This document shows positions 15,231 to 23,901 of a DNA stretch of 37,640 bases, piece by piece (position 1 is the first letter of the stretch; every line of letters starts with the position of its first letter). A program made the position numbers and the translations under genes. Origin of the DNA: JBBDXS01 sp964418365 (GTDB lineage: Bacteria > Chloroflexota > Dehalococcoidia > DSTF01 > RBG-16-68-14). Under the pieces are notes generated by a model. That model searched no databases. It was given only the letters and a program-made list of their open reading frames with translations, and was not told where the DNA came from. The stretch lies in the NCBI GenBank assembly GCA_964418365.1, contig CAYQLM010000020.1:1-37640 (forward strand), given 5' to 3'.

Positions 15231-15938
15231 GTGATCCCGATCATCGGCCATCGCACCTGTCCGCTCGATGCGCCGGAGAACAGTCTCGCCGGCATTCGTA
15301 AGGCGGCCGAGCTCGGCGCGGACTGCGTCGAGATCGATGTGCGCCGCTCGTTCGGCGGCATGCCCGTGCTCCTCCACGATTGGTCTCCGCGCCGGACGAC
15401 GGGCCTGCCGGGACCGGTAAGGCTCTATCCGCTCTGCGTCCTGCGCCGCCTGCGCCTCCAGCACACCACCGAAGGCCTGCCCACGTTTGAAGAGGCGCTC
15501 GGCGCGCTGCCGGATGGACTATCGATGGCCGTGGAGATCAAGGACGCGACGGCCGCTCGCCGCACGCTCGATGTCATCAAAGCCCAGCACAAGGAGGCAC
15601 GCGTGCTGATGTGGTCGTACCGCGAGCAGGCGGTGCGCTACTTTGCAAAGCACGCGCCGGAGATCGAGTCGAGCTTGCTGCGCGACAACACCGATCCCGA
15701 TGGCCTGGCGCGCTTCCTGCTGGACGCGACGGCCTTCCGTGCGCGCGGCATCTCCGCGCACTGGGCGGCGATCAACCCGCAGTTCGTCGCCGCTGCACAC
15801 GAGCGCAGCCTGAAGGTGTACTCCTGGATCCACGACCTGGCTACCGTGGCCAAGAAGGCCGGTTGCGGCCTCGACGGCATCGTCACGGACCAGCCGCGCG
15901 AGGTGCGCGCGATCCTGCAGGGCGCAGTCCGGCCCTAA
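15231..15938 (+). CDS. Glycerophosphodiester phosphodiesterase
   Basis: GDPD enzymes hydrolyse glycerophosphodiesters to sn-glycerol 3-phosphate and an alcohol. The 235-residue protein has the catalytic and metal residues in order: His7-Arg8 (IIGHR), Glu16-Asn17 (APENS), Glu34 and Asp36 (VEIDV), His49 (LLHDW), then VEIKD at about 100 and GIVTDQPREV at the end. There is no signal peptide, so it is cytoplasmic, like UgpQ. It lies divergent from the UgpC/A/E-like transporter, suggesting joint uptake and use of glycerophosphodiesters. Its stop overlaps that of the convergent DUF457-like gene. Confidence 0.9.
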   Translation: MIPIIGHRTCPLDAPENSLAGIRKAAELGADCVEIDVRRSFGGMPVLLHDWSPRRTTGLPGPVRLYPLCVLRRLRLQHTTEGLPTFEEALGALPDGLSMAVEIKDATAARRTLDVIKAQHKEARVLMWSYREQAVRYFAKHAPEIESSLLRDNTDPDGLARFLLDATAFRARGISAHWAAINPQFVAAAHERSLKVYSWIHDLATVAKKAGCGLDGIVTDQPREVRAILQGAVRP

Positions 15939-16723
15939 CGGCCGCCACAGCCAGCGCATGGGCACATCCCTCCCAGCGGCATCATGCCGAGCCGTGTCGA
16001 CGTACCGCCGGTCGCGCTGGTCACCCACATCGGACCGCCCCAGGTGATATCGAACTGGTAGTGGTTGATGACGTGGGCCCAGATGATCCAGGTGATCCAG
16101 CGGCAGACGCCGTAGAAGTAGCTCGCTCGGTACAGCGCGATCGCCGCCGCCGAAGGCAGCACGGCGGACGCCCAGTTCCAGATCGGATCGGCGGGCACGA
16201 TCGTGGTCTCGAAGTACGAGCGCGTGAGCGTGCGCCAGCCGAGCGTTGCCAGCACCACCCACACGCCGTCCCAGACGAACCCCGGTCCGCTGAAGTACGC
16301 GCCCGCGTCGTTGAAGCGCCCCGTCTGGCCCGCGTACTGCCAAGCGCCGATCGCGAAGTGGTGGGTCCATGGGAAGAAGAGCATCGTCCCGACGGTATCG
16401 CCCGTGTCGGTCAGCGCGTGCGACCACTGGCCGATCAGGAAGCTCAGCGCCCAGATCTTCCGTCGCGTGACCAACAGCAAGAGCCCGGCGACGACCACGC
16501 CGAACAGCAGCGAGTGCGTGAAGCCGACACCCGGCCAGCCCCGGTGGAACTGCGCCGGGTCGTCGGCCTTGATCTTCATGCCAAAGACGCTGATGCCATA
16601 GACAAACCACTTCGTGAACATGTCCGGCGCGTAGGAGCCGATCAGGAGCGGGATGATCGCGACGCGCTTGCCGAGGTGGCGCTGGATCACATAGGGCTCG
16701 AGGTCGTGCGCTACCCAGCTCAT
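15935..16723 (-). CDS. DUF457/YdjM-like membrane metal-dependent hydrolase
   Basis: The 262-residue protein has several hydrophobic helices and the polar membrane motifs of the LexA-binding, inner-membrane metal-dependent hydrolase family: HDLEP near the start, GSYAPDMFTKW, GVGFTHSLLFGVV and GQWSHALTDTGDTVGTMLFFP, with His/Asp residues suited to metal binding. The substrate is unknown in the family. The tail GGMCPCAGCGGR, with three Cys, is unusual and could bind metal. Its ATG overlaps the stop of a 55-residue membrane gene (ATGA). Its TAG shares bases with the convergent GDPD stop (CTAA). Confidence 0.75.
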   Translation of the reverse strand: MSWVAHDLEPYVIQRHLGKRVAIIPLLIGSYAPDMFTKWFVYGISVFGMKIKADDPAQFHRGWPGVGFTHSLLFGVVVAGLLLLVTRRKIWALSFLIGQWSHALTDTGDTVGTMLFFPWTHHFAIGAWQYAGQTGRFNDAGAYFSGPGFVWDGVWVVLATLGWRTLTRSYFETTIVPADPIWNWASAVLPSAAAIALYRASYFYGVCRWITWIIWAHVINHYQFDITWGGPMWVTSATGGTSTRLGMMPLGGMCPCAGCGGR

Positions 16724-16887
16724 CTGCGCAGACGGTGGTAGACGTACGGGACGACGAAGAAGACGAGCATGAGCACCGCCGCGCCTTCCACCCAGGAGAG
16801 GATGAAGCGGGGAAAGAAGACGCTTAGCGTGATGTACCCGGCGCCTGCGATGACGTAGACCGAGAGCGTGCGCAGTCCCTGCGGCAT
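16720..16887 (-). CDS. 55-residue small membrane protein
   Basis: A 55-codon frame starts at ATG 16887 (MPQGLRTLSVYVIAGAGYI) and carries two hydrophobic segments, the second being GAAVLMLVFFVVPYVYH, followed by a basic end RLRR. Its TGA overlaps the ATG of the DUF457-like gene by 4 nt, which strongly suggests co-translation and supports a real gene. No ribosome binding site is clear. I recognise no family. It may be a subunit or chaperone of the larger membrane protein. Confidence 0.6.
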   Translation of the reverse strand: MPQGLRTLSVYVIAGAGYITLSVFFPRFILSWVEGAAVLMLVFFVVPYVYHRLRR

Positions 16888-16924
16888 GTCGGCTGCAAGC
16901 TTAGCGCGCTGCCGGAACGCCCCG

Positions 16925-17611
16925 CTAGTAGTGGACGATGACCCGGCTGCCCACGCCGACGAAGTTCCAGAAGAACTCCGCGTCGGCGTAGCGCATGCCC
17001 ACGCAGCCGTGACTCGTGCGCTGATTGCCGAAGACTGAGTCGGGGCGCCAGTAGTTCAGGTGGAGCGCGTGGCCCTGGCCTGTGAAGTATTGCGTGAATA
17101 GGACGTGGTTGAGCACGTAGTAGTCTTCCGCGCCGATGGCGGCCGAGGTCATGGTTTCGTCGTAGACGCGGTAGAGGATGTGGAACTCGCCGGCCGGCGT
17201 CTCCCAGCCATCCTTTCCTGTCGTGACGAGCGCGGTGTAGTAGGGCGAGTTGCCCACCATCGCCGTCACGGTCTGGCTCGAGATGTTGACGTCAACCCAG
17301 TGCTCTCCGGGCCCTATCGGCAGGCCGGGAACGTAGTAGGGCGTATTGGTCGGCGTCGGCGATGGTGTGGATGTCGGCGTGGGCGTCGGCGTGGCGGTCG
17401 CTGTCGGCGTCAGGGTGGCCGTTGGCGTTGGAGTCGGCCCGGGTGACCAGGCGAAGCCAGCACCGAAACAGCCCGTGATGGCGACCACGGCCACCATCAC
17501 TCCCGCCAGCAGCGCCATCATCGCGCCAACGACCGGCCGGCGCCGGGACGGCCCGCGCAGCGCCTCGTGGACGGGCGGCTCGCGTGGCTCGGCTTCAGCC
17601 TGCGTGCTCAT
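16925..17611 (-). CDS. L,D-transpeptidase (YkuD domain) with membrane anchor and Thr-Pro linker
   Basis: The product (about 228 residues) has a cytoplasmic tail, one helix (VGAMMALLAGVMVAVVAITG) and a long Pro/Thr linker (about residues 60-92) that should cross the wall. The YkuD domain follows, with HALHLNYW and the catalytic SHGCVGMRYADAEFFW near the C-terminus. These enzymes form 3-3 peptidoglycan cross-links or attach proteins to the wall. A Cys after the helix (ITGCFG) could be an alternative lipid site. I prefer ATG 17611, since a 14-codon frame ends there with an ATGA overlap; GTG 17617 is possible. Confidence 0.88.
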   Translation of the reverse strand: MSTQAEAEPREPPVHEALRGPSRRRPVVGAMMALLAGVMVAVVAITGCFGAGFAWSPGPTPTPTATLTPTATATPTPTPTSTPSPTPTNTPYYVPGLPIGPGEHWVDVNISSQTVTAMVGNSPYYTALVTTGKDGWETPAGEFHILYRVYDETMTSAAIGAEDYYVLNHVLFTQYFTGQGHALHLNYWRPDSVFGNQRTSHGCVGMRYADAEFFWNFVGVGSRVIVHY

Positions 17612-17652
17612 CGCCACACACCGGAAACGGGTCTGCGCTCGTCGAATTTCAT
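17608..17652 (-). CDS. Possible 14-residue leader peptide for the L,D-transpeptidase
   Basis: ATG 17652 begins MKFDERRPVSGVWR and ends at a TGA overlapping the transpeptidase ATG by 4 nt. GAAGG lies four bases before its ATG. It may be a coupled leader cistron or chance. Confidence 0.25.
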   Translation of the reverse strand: MKFDERRPVSGVWR

Positions 17653-17707
17653 CGCACCTTCAGGCTCAGTTTACTTCTCCGGATCGCAATGTTCCATGAC
17701 GCTCCGA

Positions 17708-17735
17708 TTGACACAGGATCGGCCTCCGGCATAAT
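17708..17735 (+). promoter_or_regulatory. Promoter of the hybrid histidine kinase gene
   Basis: A perfect -35 TTGACA (17708-17713), 16-base spacer and -10 CATAAT (17730-17735) precede the kinase. The start would be near 17742, leaving a leader of about 36 nt with GAGG seven bases before the ATG. CCGAT/ATCGG arms surround the -35 and could be an operator. Confidence 0.65.
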
Positions 17736-17777
17736 GGGGTTAGCGTTGCGCTCGAAAGGGAGGCTAGAGGCCCCGCC

Positions 17778-20188
17778 ATGATTTCCCGCCGCGCCCTGCG
17801 TCAGCCCAGAGTGGCGCTTCCGGATGCGCTGCTCTCCTTGGCCGCATCGCTTCAAGATGCCGGCGGGCGCGACGAAGCGCTCGATCGGCTCACCAGCGTC
17901 CTCGCGGCCCGCGAGATCGGCTGCGCGCTGCTGATCCAGACGCACAACGACGACGGTCTCCTCCTGGAACGCTCGACGCTGCCGCTGCCGCCCGACGTTT
18001 GGGGTCGGCCGCTCCGGCTGCCGTGGTTGACATCGGCCATCTTGCGCCACCGCCCTTCTCTCCAGCGCGACGTTGCGCCCGTGTTTACCGAGGCGGGCGC
18101 CGGCCGCTCGTTGCTCACCGACCGCGCGCACGGCCCGCTCATCGCGGCGTCGTTCGCCGCCGGCGGCAAGCGCGGCGTGCTCTGCCTGACCGGCCGCGAG
18201 TTGGACGAGCGCGCCGTGCTCTCGGTCTGGGCGCTCGCGCTGCAGGTTGGCTCTGTGCTGCAGCCGGCTTCGAACGGCGCAACCGCCGCGGCGGAGCCCG
18301 GCGACCTCTCGCTCTTTCACGAGCTGACGCGCCGGCTCAGCCACTCGCTCGGAGGCGAAGGCGTGGTCCAGGCCGCGCTCGAGGTGCTTGCTCCGTCGCT
18401 CGGGTTCCAGGCGGCCGCCGCGGTGGGCTGTCGCGGTGCGGAAGACGTCACCACCGTCTACACCACGACCGAGCTTGACCCCGGCGCCGCGAGCGCCATG
18501 GCGGCCGGAGCGCTCGACGCCTTCCTCAAGCTCACGGGTAGCGAGCACCGTGACCATACGCGACCTCCGTTCCAGATCGAACGCCTGCCGGCCAGCGGTG
18601 CGCAGGCGTCGCGGGATACGCGGGCGGGCAGCACACTCGACGCGCCGCTTGTCCTAGAGGGCGGCGTGCGCGGCCTGCTGCGCATCATCTCGGCGCACGA
18701 CGATCACTTCGATGCCACCAAGGAACGGCTCTTCTACACCGTCGCCAACCAGATCTCGCTCTCGCTGGAGCGCATCGACGCGCAGCAGAAGGCGGAGCGC
18801 GCGCAGCTCGCGTCACTCGCGGAGAGCCTCGACGACGGCATCGCGCTCGTCGACGAATCGTTGCGGCTGACGTCGCTCAACCGCGCGGCGAAGGAGCAGA
18901 TCGCCTCCCTGCTGAGCCGCGGTGTGCGCGAAGGCGACTCGCTGGCCGACACGCCGCTGGCGGAGCTGGCACACGCTGCCCTCTCGACACAGAAGCCCAC
19001 GCAGCGCCGGGAGCTGCCCGGCGGCGTCACATCGGGCGCGCGCCGCTACGTCGTCGGGATGGCGGCGCCGCTGGCAGGCTCGCCGGAGGGATCGGCGGCC
19101 GTCATCGTGCTGCGCGACATGACGGAGGAGCGCCTGATGCAGGAGCGCCTTCTGCAGTCCGAGAAGATGGTCTCGGTCGGCCAGCTCGTCTCCGGTGTCG
19201 CACACGAGCTGAACAATCCTCTCACCGGCATCATGGGCTTCGCGCAGCTGCTCCTGCAGCGCGATCTGGACGACACGACGAAGCGCGACATGGAAACGAT
19301 CTATGCGGAGGCGGAGCGCGCGGCCAAGATCGTGCAGAACTTGCTGTCGTTCGCGCGACGCCGGCGCGCGGAGAAGGAGCTCGTCAACCTGAACTCACTG
19401 CTCGAGCGCGTGCTGGAGCTGCGCAACTACGACCTGCGCGTGAAGAACATCGATCTCGAGCTGGACCTGGACGAGAAGCTCCCCGACACGATGGTCGACG
19501 CGGACCAGATCCAGCAAGTCTTCCTCAATCTGATCATCAACGCAGAGCAGGCGATGCTCTCCGCGCGCGGCGAAGGCAAGCTCACCGTGCGTACGCGGCG
19601 GCACGACGGCTCCATTCGCATCAGTTTCCACGACGACGGGCCGGGCATGGAGCCCGAGACGCTCCGCCGCATCTTCGATCCGTTCTTCACGACGAAAGAC
19701 ACCGGCGAGGGCACCGGCCTGGGGCTTACCATCTCCTACGGCATCATCGATGATCACAGCGGCCGCATCTGGGCGGAGAGCCAGCCCGGCCGCGGCGCAA
19801 CCTTCATCATCGAGCTGCCGATCGTCCAGGGACGCGAAGCTCCACGCGGGCCCGTGGTCGAGGAGCCGGAGTCGGCCGTTACGCCGCGCTCCATCCTCGT
19901 CGTCGACGACGAGGCGAGTATCCAGCGCTTGCTCGGCAGCATCCTGGAGCTGGACGGCCACCACGTCGAGACCGCTCGCAACGGCCGCGAGGCGCTGGAG
20001 CGGATCGGGCGGCATCGCTACGATGTGATCATCACCGACATCAAGATGCCCGACATGGACGGCCGCGAGCTCTACCAGCGCCTGCTCAACCTCAACCCCG
20101 CGCTCGCGCACCGCACGATCTTCATCACAGGCGACACCGTGAGCCCCGACACGCGCAGCTTCCTCCAGCAGGTCAACAACCCCTGCCT
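17778..20188 (+). CDS. Hybrid sensor histidine kinase (GAF-GAF-PAS-HisKA-HATPase-REC), truncated by assembly gap
   Basis: About 803 codons are present. The order is two GAF-like regions (about 10-150 and 175-330), a PAS-like region (about 340-450), HisKA with VAHELNNPLTGIMGFAQ (phosphorylated His476), HATPase with NLIINAEQAM (N box), DDGPGM and GTGLGLTISYGII, and a C-terminal receiver with ILVVDDEAS and phosphoacceptor Asp754 (IITDIKMPDMDG). No membrane helix is visible, so it is a soluble sensor, input unknown. The receiver stops at NNPCL, just before the expected Lys-Pro, where the N run begins. The frame seems to continue through the gap only by chance. Confidence 0.92.
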
Positions 20189-20288
20189 NNNNNNNNNNNN
20201 NNNNNNNNNNNNNNNNNNNNNNNNNNNNNNNNNNNNNNNNNNNNNNNNNNNNNNNNNNNNNNNNNNNNNNNNNNNNNNNNNNNNNNNN
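20189..20288. other. Assembly gap of 100 N
   Basis: Exactly 100 N, the usual placeholder for a join of unknown size. The coding frames on both sides happen to match, but the left side is a receiver domain and the right side a sulfotransferase. Confidence 0.97.
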
Positions 20289-21248
20289 GACTGGGGCGCG
20301 CTCTGGCTGAACGAGCGCATCTTGCGCGACTGCGGCATGGGCGACCGCTGGCGGCCCGAACGCTGGCCAGCGCGCGCAACGGTCCGCGCCGCCGCGCGGC
20401 GTTATCGAGACGAGATGGCGGGGCTCGTTACGAGCGCTACGGACGGCTGGAAGGACCCGCGCTTCTCGATCACGCTGGAAGCGTGGCTGCCGCTCCTGCC
20501 GTCACGAACGAAGCTCATCGTCTGCCTGCGCAGCCCGGCGGCGTACGCCGAGTCCGTCGTGCGCGTGTACGGCCTCGTCGATCGCGCGGCGGCCGAGCGG
20601 CAGTGGGCGCGCCTCTACCAGCGACTGCTCGCCGTGATCCGTGAGCACGCGCTCGAAGCGATCTGCATCGAGTACGACACGCTGGTCGAGCAACCCGAAG
20701 AGACGGTCGCGGCGCTCGCCTCGTTCATCGGCCGGCCGCTGTCAGCAGAGCACGTGAACGCGCCGCTGCGCCGCCACGTGTCCGCGGTGCCGGAGCGCTA
20801 TCGCGCGCTGTACGAAGGGGTGCTGCAGCTATCGCCGGAGCGTCAAGGGCCACGGGCCAAGGGCCAAGGTCAGCGCGCGCGCGAAGACGCCACCGGCGTC
20901 GAGATCCCAGCCGCGGAGGCCGACCGTCGCGCCGGGGAGGTCGCGGAGAATGTGCGCAGCGCACGACGCGTCTGGGAGGCGCAGGTCCACATGCCGAAGC
21001 CAGCCGCGAGCGCAGAAGCGCGCGCGGCCTCCGAAGCATATCGATCGGTGCTCTGCGAAGCGCAGCGCGAGCTCGCTGTGCTGTCTGCCCCACCCCACGT
21101 CGCACGGGAGATCGATCTGCAGCGCATGATCGTCGAGTTGACGCTCGCGGCGTTGGCAGAGGACGATCCCCGCACGATGAGGGCGGCCGTGCGCGCCTGG
21201 AAACGTTTCGGCAGGCCGTCTACTGCTGCGCTGGCGCCCAGCGCTTGA
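20289..21248 (+). CDS. Sulfotransferase family protein, N-terminus lost in the gap
   Basis: The 319 residues after the gap resemble the C-terminal two thirds of P-loop sulfotransferases: GWKDPRFSITLEAWLPLLP, KLIVCLRSPAAYAESVV (the 3'-phosphate-binding R-x-P-x-x-x-x-x-S pattern) and LEAICIEYDTLVEQPEETVAALASFIG. The PAPS P-loop must lie in or before the gap. Such enzymes sulfate glycans, lipids or proteins. A low-complexity RQGPRAKGQGQRAR at about 187-200 is encoded by a dispersed GGGCC repeat, separating an extra Ala/Arg-rich helical tail. The end overlaps the convergent membrane gene by 29 bp. Confidence 0.75.
   Translation, partial: DWGALWLNERILRDCGMGDRWRPERWPARATVRAAARRYRDEMAGLVTSATDGWKDPRFSITLEAWLPLLPSRTKLIVCLRSPAAYAESVVRVYGLVDRAAAERQWARLYQRLLAVIREHALEAICIEYDTLVEQPEETVAALASFIGRPLSAEHVNAPLRRHVSAVPERYRALYEGVLQLSPERQGPRAKGQGQRAREDATGVEIPAAEADRRAGEVAENVRSARRVWEAQVHMPKPAASAEARAASEAYRSVLCEAQRELAVLSAPPHVAREIDLQRMIVELTLAALAEDDPRTMRAAVRAWKRFGRPSTAALAPSA
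20845..20869. repeat. Short dispersed GGGCCACGGGCC repeat, copy 2, inside a coding sequence
   Basis: AAGGGCCACGGGCCAAGGG is followed by another GCCAAGG unit. The first 18 bases match copy 3 at 26942-26961 in inverted orientation. It is in frame within the sulfotransferase-like gene. Confidence 0.6.
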
Positions 21249-23799
21249 GCGCGTCCTGGGCCAGCGCGTAGGGGCCGGGCACAGCCTGCTGCCAATCGCC
21301 CGGGAGGATCATCTGCACAGGTGACGCGCGGTGGAACTTGAAGCGGTAGTACAAGATGTTCGGAAGATCGAACTGGATGTAGCTGGCCGATTCGTTCAGC
21401 TTCGACCGCAGCGCATCGATCACTTGCTGGGGCACCTGGCCCGCCGGATACGAATCGCCTAGGAGCACGAGGGCGTCGGTTTCGTTGAGCTGGCCTGCGC
21501 GCAGCCACTCGGCGCGTGCGCGGGCGAGATCGCCCTTGGCCGAGTACCAGCGGCCGAGCGCGGTGCGCGCCGGACCAAAGTCGGGCTGGCGCTGCACCGC
21601 GTCATCGATCAGCGCGAACGCTCCTTCCAGATCGTCTTGTTGAATGAGCGCCTCCCCGAGGGCGACCTTCGCGGCTTGATCGCTCTGATCGTCCAGCACG
21701 TGCTTCGTGCAGTTGGAGAGCGCGTGAGTATCGGCGGCGCCAACGGGCGCGCCCGCGTTGATCAGATCGAGTACGGCGCACGCGTTGAACACGAGCACCG
21801 AGTGGCTGAGGATTTCGTTGAAGTGGTCCTGGCGGAACTGGCTGCCGCGCCAGAACGGAGAGTTCGCGAGGTTGAGATCGAGGTAGAGCGCCTGCGCGTA
21901 CACATCGATCGCGTCGCTATCCCAGCCCGTCTTCTCGAGCGCGGTGCCCGCCGCCACGACGATCGCGACATCGCTGTTCGAGTAATGGATCGCGGCGAGC
22001 GCCTGCTCGCGCGCCTGCTCCCTATCGCCCTGCGCGGCGAGCAGGAGCGCCAGGTTCACGTGGCCGAGGCCGCTGCGCGGCTCCAGCTCCAGCCCGCGCT
22101 GGAGCTGCCCTTCGGCATGCGGCAAGAGCGACGGGTCGCCGTCAAGGTACGCCTGCCCGAGCACCATGCCGTACTGAAAGCGATAGATAGCGAACTCCGG
22201 GTCGAGCTGGACCGCGCGCTGCGCTTGGTCGATCGCGGGCTGCCAGTTCGCGGTGATGGCGTTGTGGATCGAATTGCTGTACTCATGGTGCGCGACATCC
22301 AGCCGTCCCCACGTGATCAGCAGCCCGGCCAGCGCGATCGGCACGACCGCCCGCGCGAGAAGCTGCAGGCTCCCGACGACATTGAGGCGGGGTTCGTCGA
22401 GGAGGCCGCGGCCCTCCTGATAGCTGAGCGCCGCCACGGCGCCCACCGCAGCGAGCGCAACCAGCGGCCCCTTGAAGCTGTTGGGCGCATCGAACAGGCT
22501 GAACACGGCGAATGCGCTGAGCGCGCCGGCCGACGCGATGATGCTGAGCTGCGCGTCGCCTTCCGATTGGCGCACACCGCGGATGATGAGCCAGCCCAGC
22601 GATCCCACGAGCAGGAACATCGCCGCGACGCCCGGCACGCCCGAATCGATCGCCGTCTGCAAATAGCCGTTGTGCGAGTGAATGGCGTGGTTCGGGTCCT
22701 GTCCGCTGTACTGCGGGTACAGCAGCCCGTACGCTCCGGGCCCCGTGCCGACGAGCGGGTGGTCTTTGATCATCGATGCGCCCGCTTCCAGCACGTCCTG
22801 CCGCGGCGAGCCCGATTCGCGGAAGAGCCAGATCGGTCGCGCATTCACCGATCGCGCGGCAACCGCGACGACGATGATCGCGAGCGCGAGCGCGATCGTC
22901 GTCGTTCCGAGCGCAATGCGCCCGCGAAGCGTATCGACGTTGATCATGCGCGTCGCCGCGCGGCCTTGTTCGGTCACGATGAGCCAGAGCAGCCCGCACA
23001 CGCCGAGCCCGACCGCCGCGCCCAGCCACGCCGAGCGGGCAAGCGAAAGAAACAGCGCGATCGTGACGGCGAGCCCGCCGAGCGCCGCCAGCGCGCGAAA
23101 CGCGACCGGCACGCGACGCACCAGCATCGCCGCGAAGAACGGCAGGGTCATCGCGAAGATGGCGCCGACGAGGTTCGGGTGATCGCCGACGTCGTGCAGC
23201 TTAGGAACCGTCGGCGGCAGCAGGTCGTAGCCGCCTCGGACGGTGTGGGTGAAGCGCAACCAATCGAGATAGTCTCCGCCGACGACCCAGATGCCGCGCA
23301 GCGCCGCAGCCAGCACCGCCAGCATGAGCGCCAGCTCGAGCTGCCAGCGCCGGATCAGATCGTGGTCGGAGAGCACGTAGTAGACACCGATCGCCATCAG
23401 CCCCGTGAGCGACACCTCCAGGCTCACGCGCCAGTTGAGGGACGTGCCAGTGGTGATGAGCAGTACCGCCAGCAGCGCGATGATCGGCGCGTCGAGCGGG
23501 CTGCCGCCGGGCAGCCGCCGCCGCATGATCAGCGACGACAGGTAGAGCGCCAGCACCAGGCCCGTCACCGCGTGCAGCACGATCGTCGCGCGGAACGTCT
23601 CCACGGCGATGTACGGCAGCGGCGTCAGAACATAGAAGCCGATCCACGAGCCCGCTAGCGCGACGACGGCGAGATCGAGCGCGCGCCGCGCGGCCGGTGA
23701 GCGCAGCGATTCCAATCGCGCGGTCTGCGGCGGGCCAGCGAGGAGCGCGTCGAGCGCGTTTGGGGGCGTCTCGGCCCAGGGCTGTGATGACTGAGCCAT
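21220..23799 (-). CDS. O-antigen ligase/polymerase-like membrane protein with C-terminal TPR repeats
   Basis: The 859-residue protein starts at ATG 23799; the frame upstream is a shadow of the HAD gene. About residues 45-480 hold ten or more hydrophobic helices with Wzy_C/O-antigen-ligase features: FLSLARSAWLGAAVGLGVC, then DHPLVGTGPGAYGLLYPQY, and HSHNGYLQTAIDSGVPGV. Residues 540-850 are TPR-like repeats (WQPAIDQAQRAVQLDPEFAIYRFQYGMVLGQAYL and similar). Such proteins polymerise or transfer surface glycans from a lipid carrier. With the convergent sulfotransferase it suggests a modified surface polysaccharide. No signal sequence beyond the first helix is needed. Confidence 0.82.
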   Translation of the reverse strand: MAQSSQPWAETPPNALDALLAGPPQTARLESLRSPAARRALDLAVVALAGSWIGFYVLTPLPYIAVETFRATIVLHAVTGLVLALYLSSLIMRRRLPGGSPLDAPIIALLAVLLITTGTSLNWRVSLEVSLTGLMAIGVYYVLSDHDLIRRWQLELALMLAVLAAALRGIWVVGGDYLDWLRFTHTVRGGYDLLPPTVPKLHDVGDHPNLVGAIFAMTLPFFAAMLVRRVPVAFRALAALGGLAVTIALFLSLARSAWLGAAVGLGVCGLLWLIVTEQGRAATRMINVDTLRGRIALGTTTIALALAIIVVAVAARSVNARPIWLFRESGSPRQDVLEAGASMIKDHPLVGTGPGAYGLLYPQYSGQDPNHAIHSHNGYLQTAIDSGVPGVAAMFLLVGSLGWLIIRGVRQSEGDAQLSIIASAGALSAFAVFSLFDAPNSFKGPLVALAAVGAVAALSYQEGRGLLDEPRLNVVGSLQLLARAVVPIALAGLLITWGRLDVAHHEYSNSIHNAITANWQPAIDQAQRAVQLDPEFAIYRFQYGMVLGQAYLDGDPSLLPHAEGQLQRGLELEPRSGLGHVNLALLLAAQGDREQAREQALAAIHYSNSDVAIVVAAGTALEKTGWDSDAIDVYAQALYLDLNLANSPFWRGSQFRQDHFNEILSHSVLVFNACAVLDLINAGAPVGAADTHALSNCTKHVLDDQSDQAAKVALGEALIQQDDLEGAFALIDDAVQRQPDFGPARTALGRWYSAKGDLARARAEWLRAGQLNETDALVLLGDSYPAGQVPQQVIDALRSKLNESASYIQFDLPNILYYRFKFHRASPVQMILPGDWQQAVPGPYALAQDALKRWAPAQQ

Positions 23800-23889
23800 T
23801 CCAGCGAACCTGCGCTCCACCCTAACTGGCGGACGATTCGCGGTCAACCGGCGAGACAAGCTGAATGCGGCTGGCTCACGGCTGACTGC

Positions 23890-23895
23890 TATGAT
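23890..23895 (+). promoter_or_regulatory. -10 box placing the HAD start codon at +1 (leaderless)
   Basis: TATGAT ends six bases before ATG 23902. No ribosome binding site is seen and no good -35 is visible in the divergent space 23800-23901. Confidence 0.45.
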
Positions 23896-23901
23896 TCGCC
23901 T

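Noticed and set aside
17340..17440. Tandem GGCGTCGGCGTGG-like DNA repeat, possible satellite
   Set aside because: It encodes the Thr-Pro linker of the L,D-transpeptidase and is explained by the protein repeat.
21637..23658. 673-codon plus-strand open frame opposite the O-antigen-ligase-like gene
   Set aside because: It is Arg/His/Gln-rich without domains, typical of antisense frames in GC-rich DNA; the minus-strand protein has clear membrane and TPR structure.
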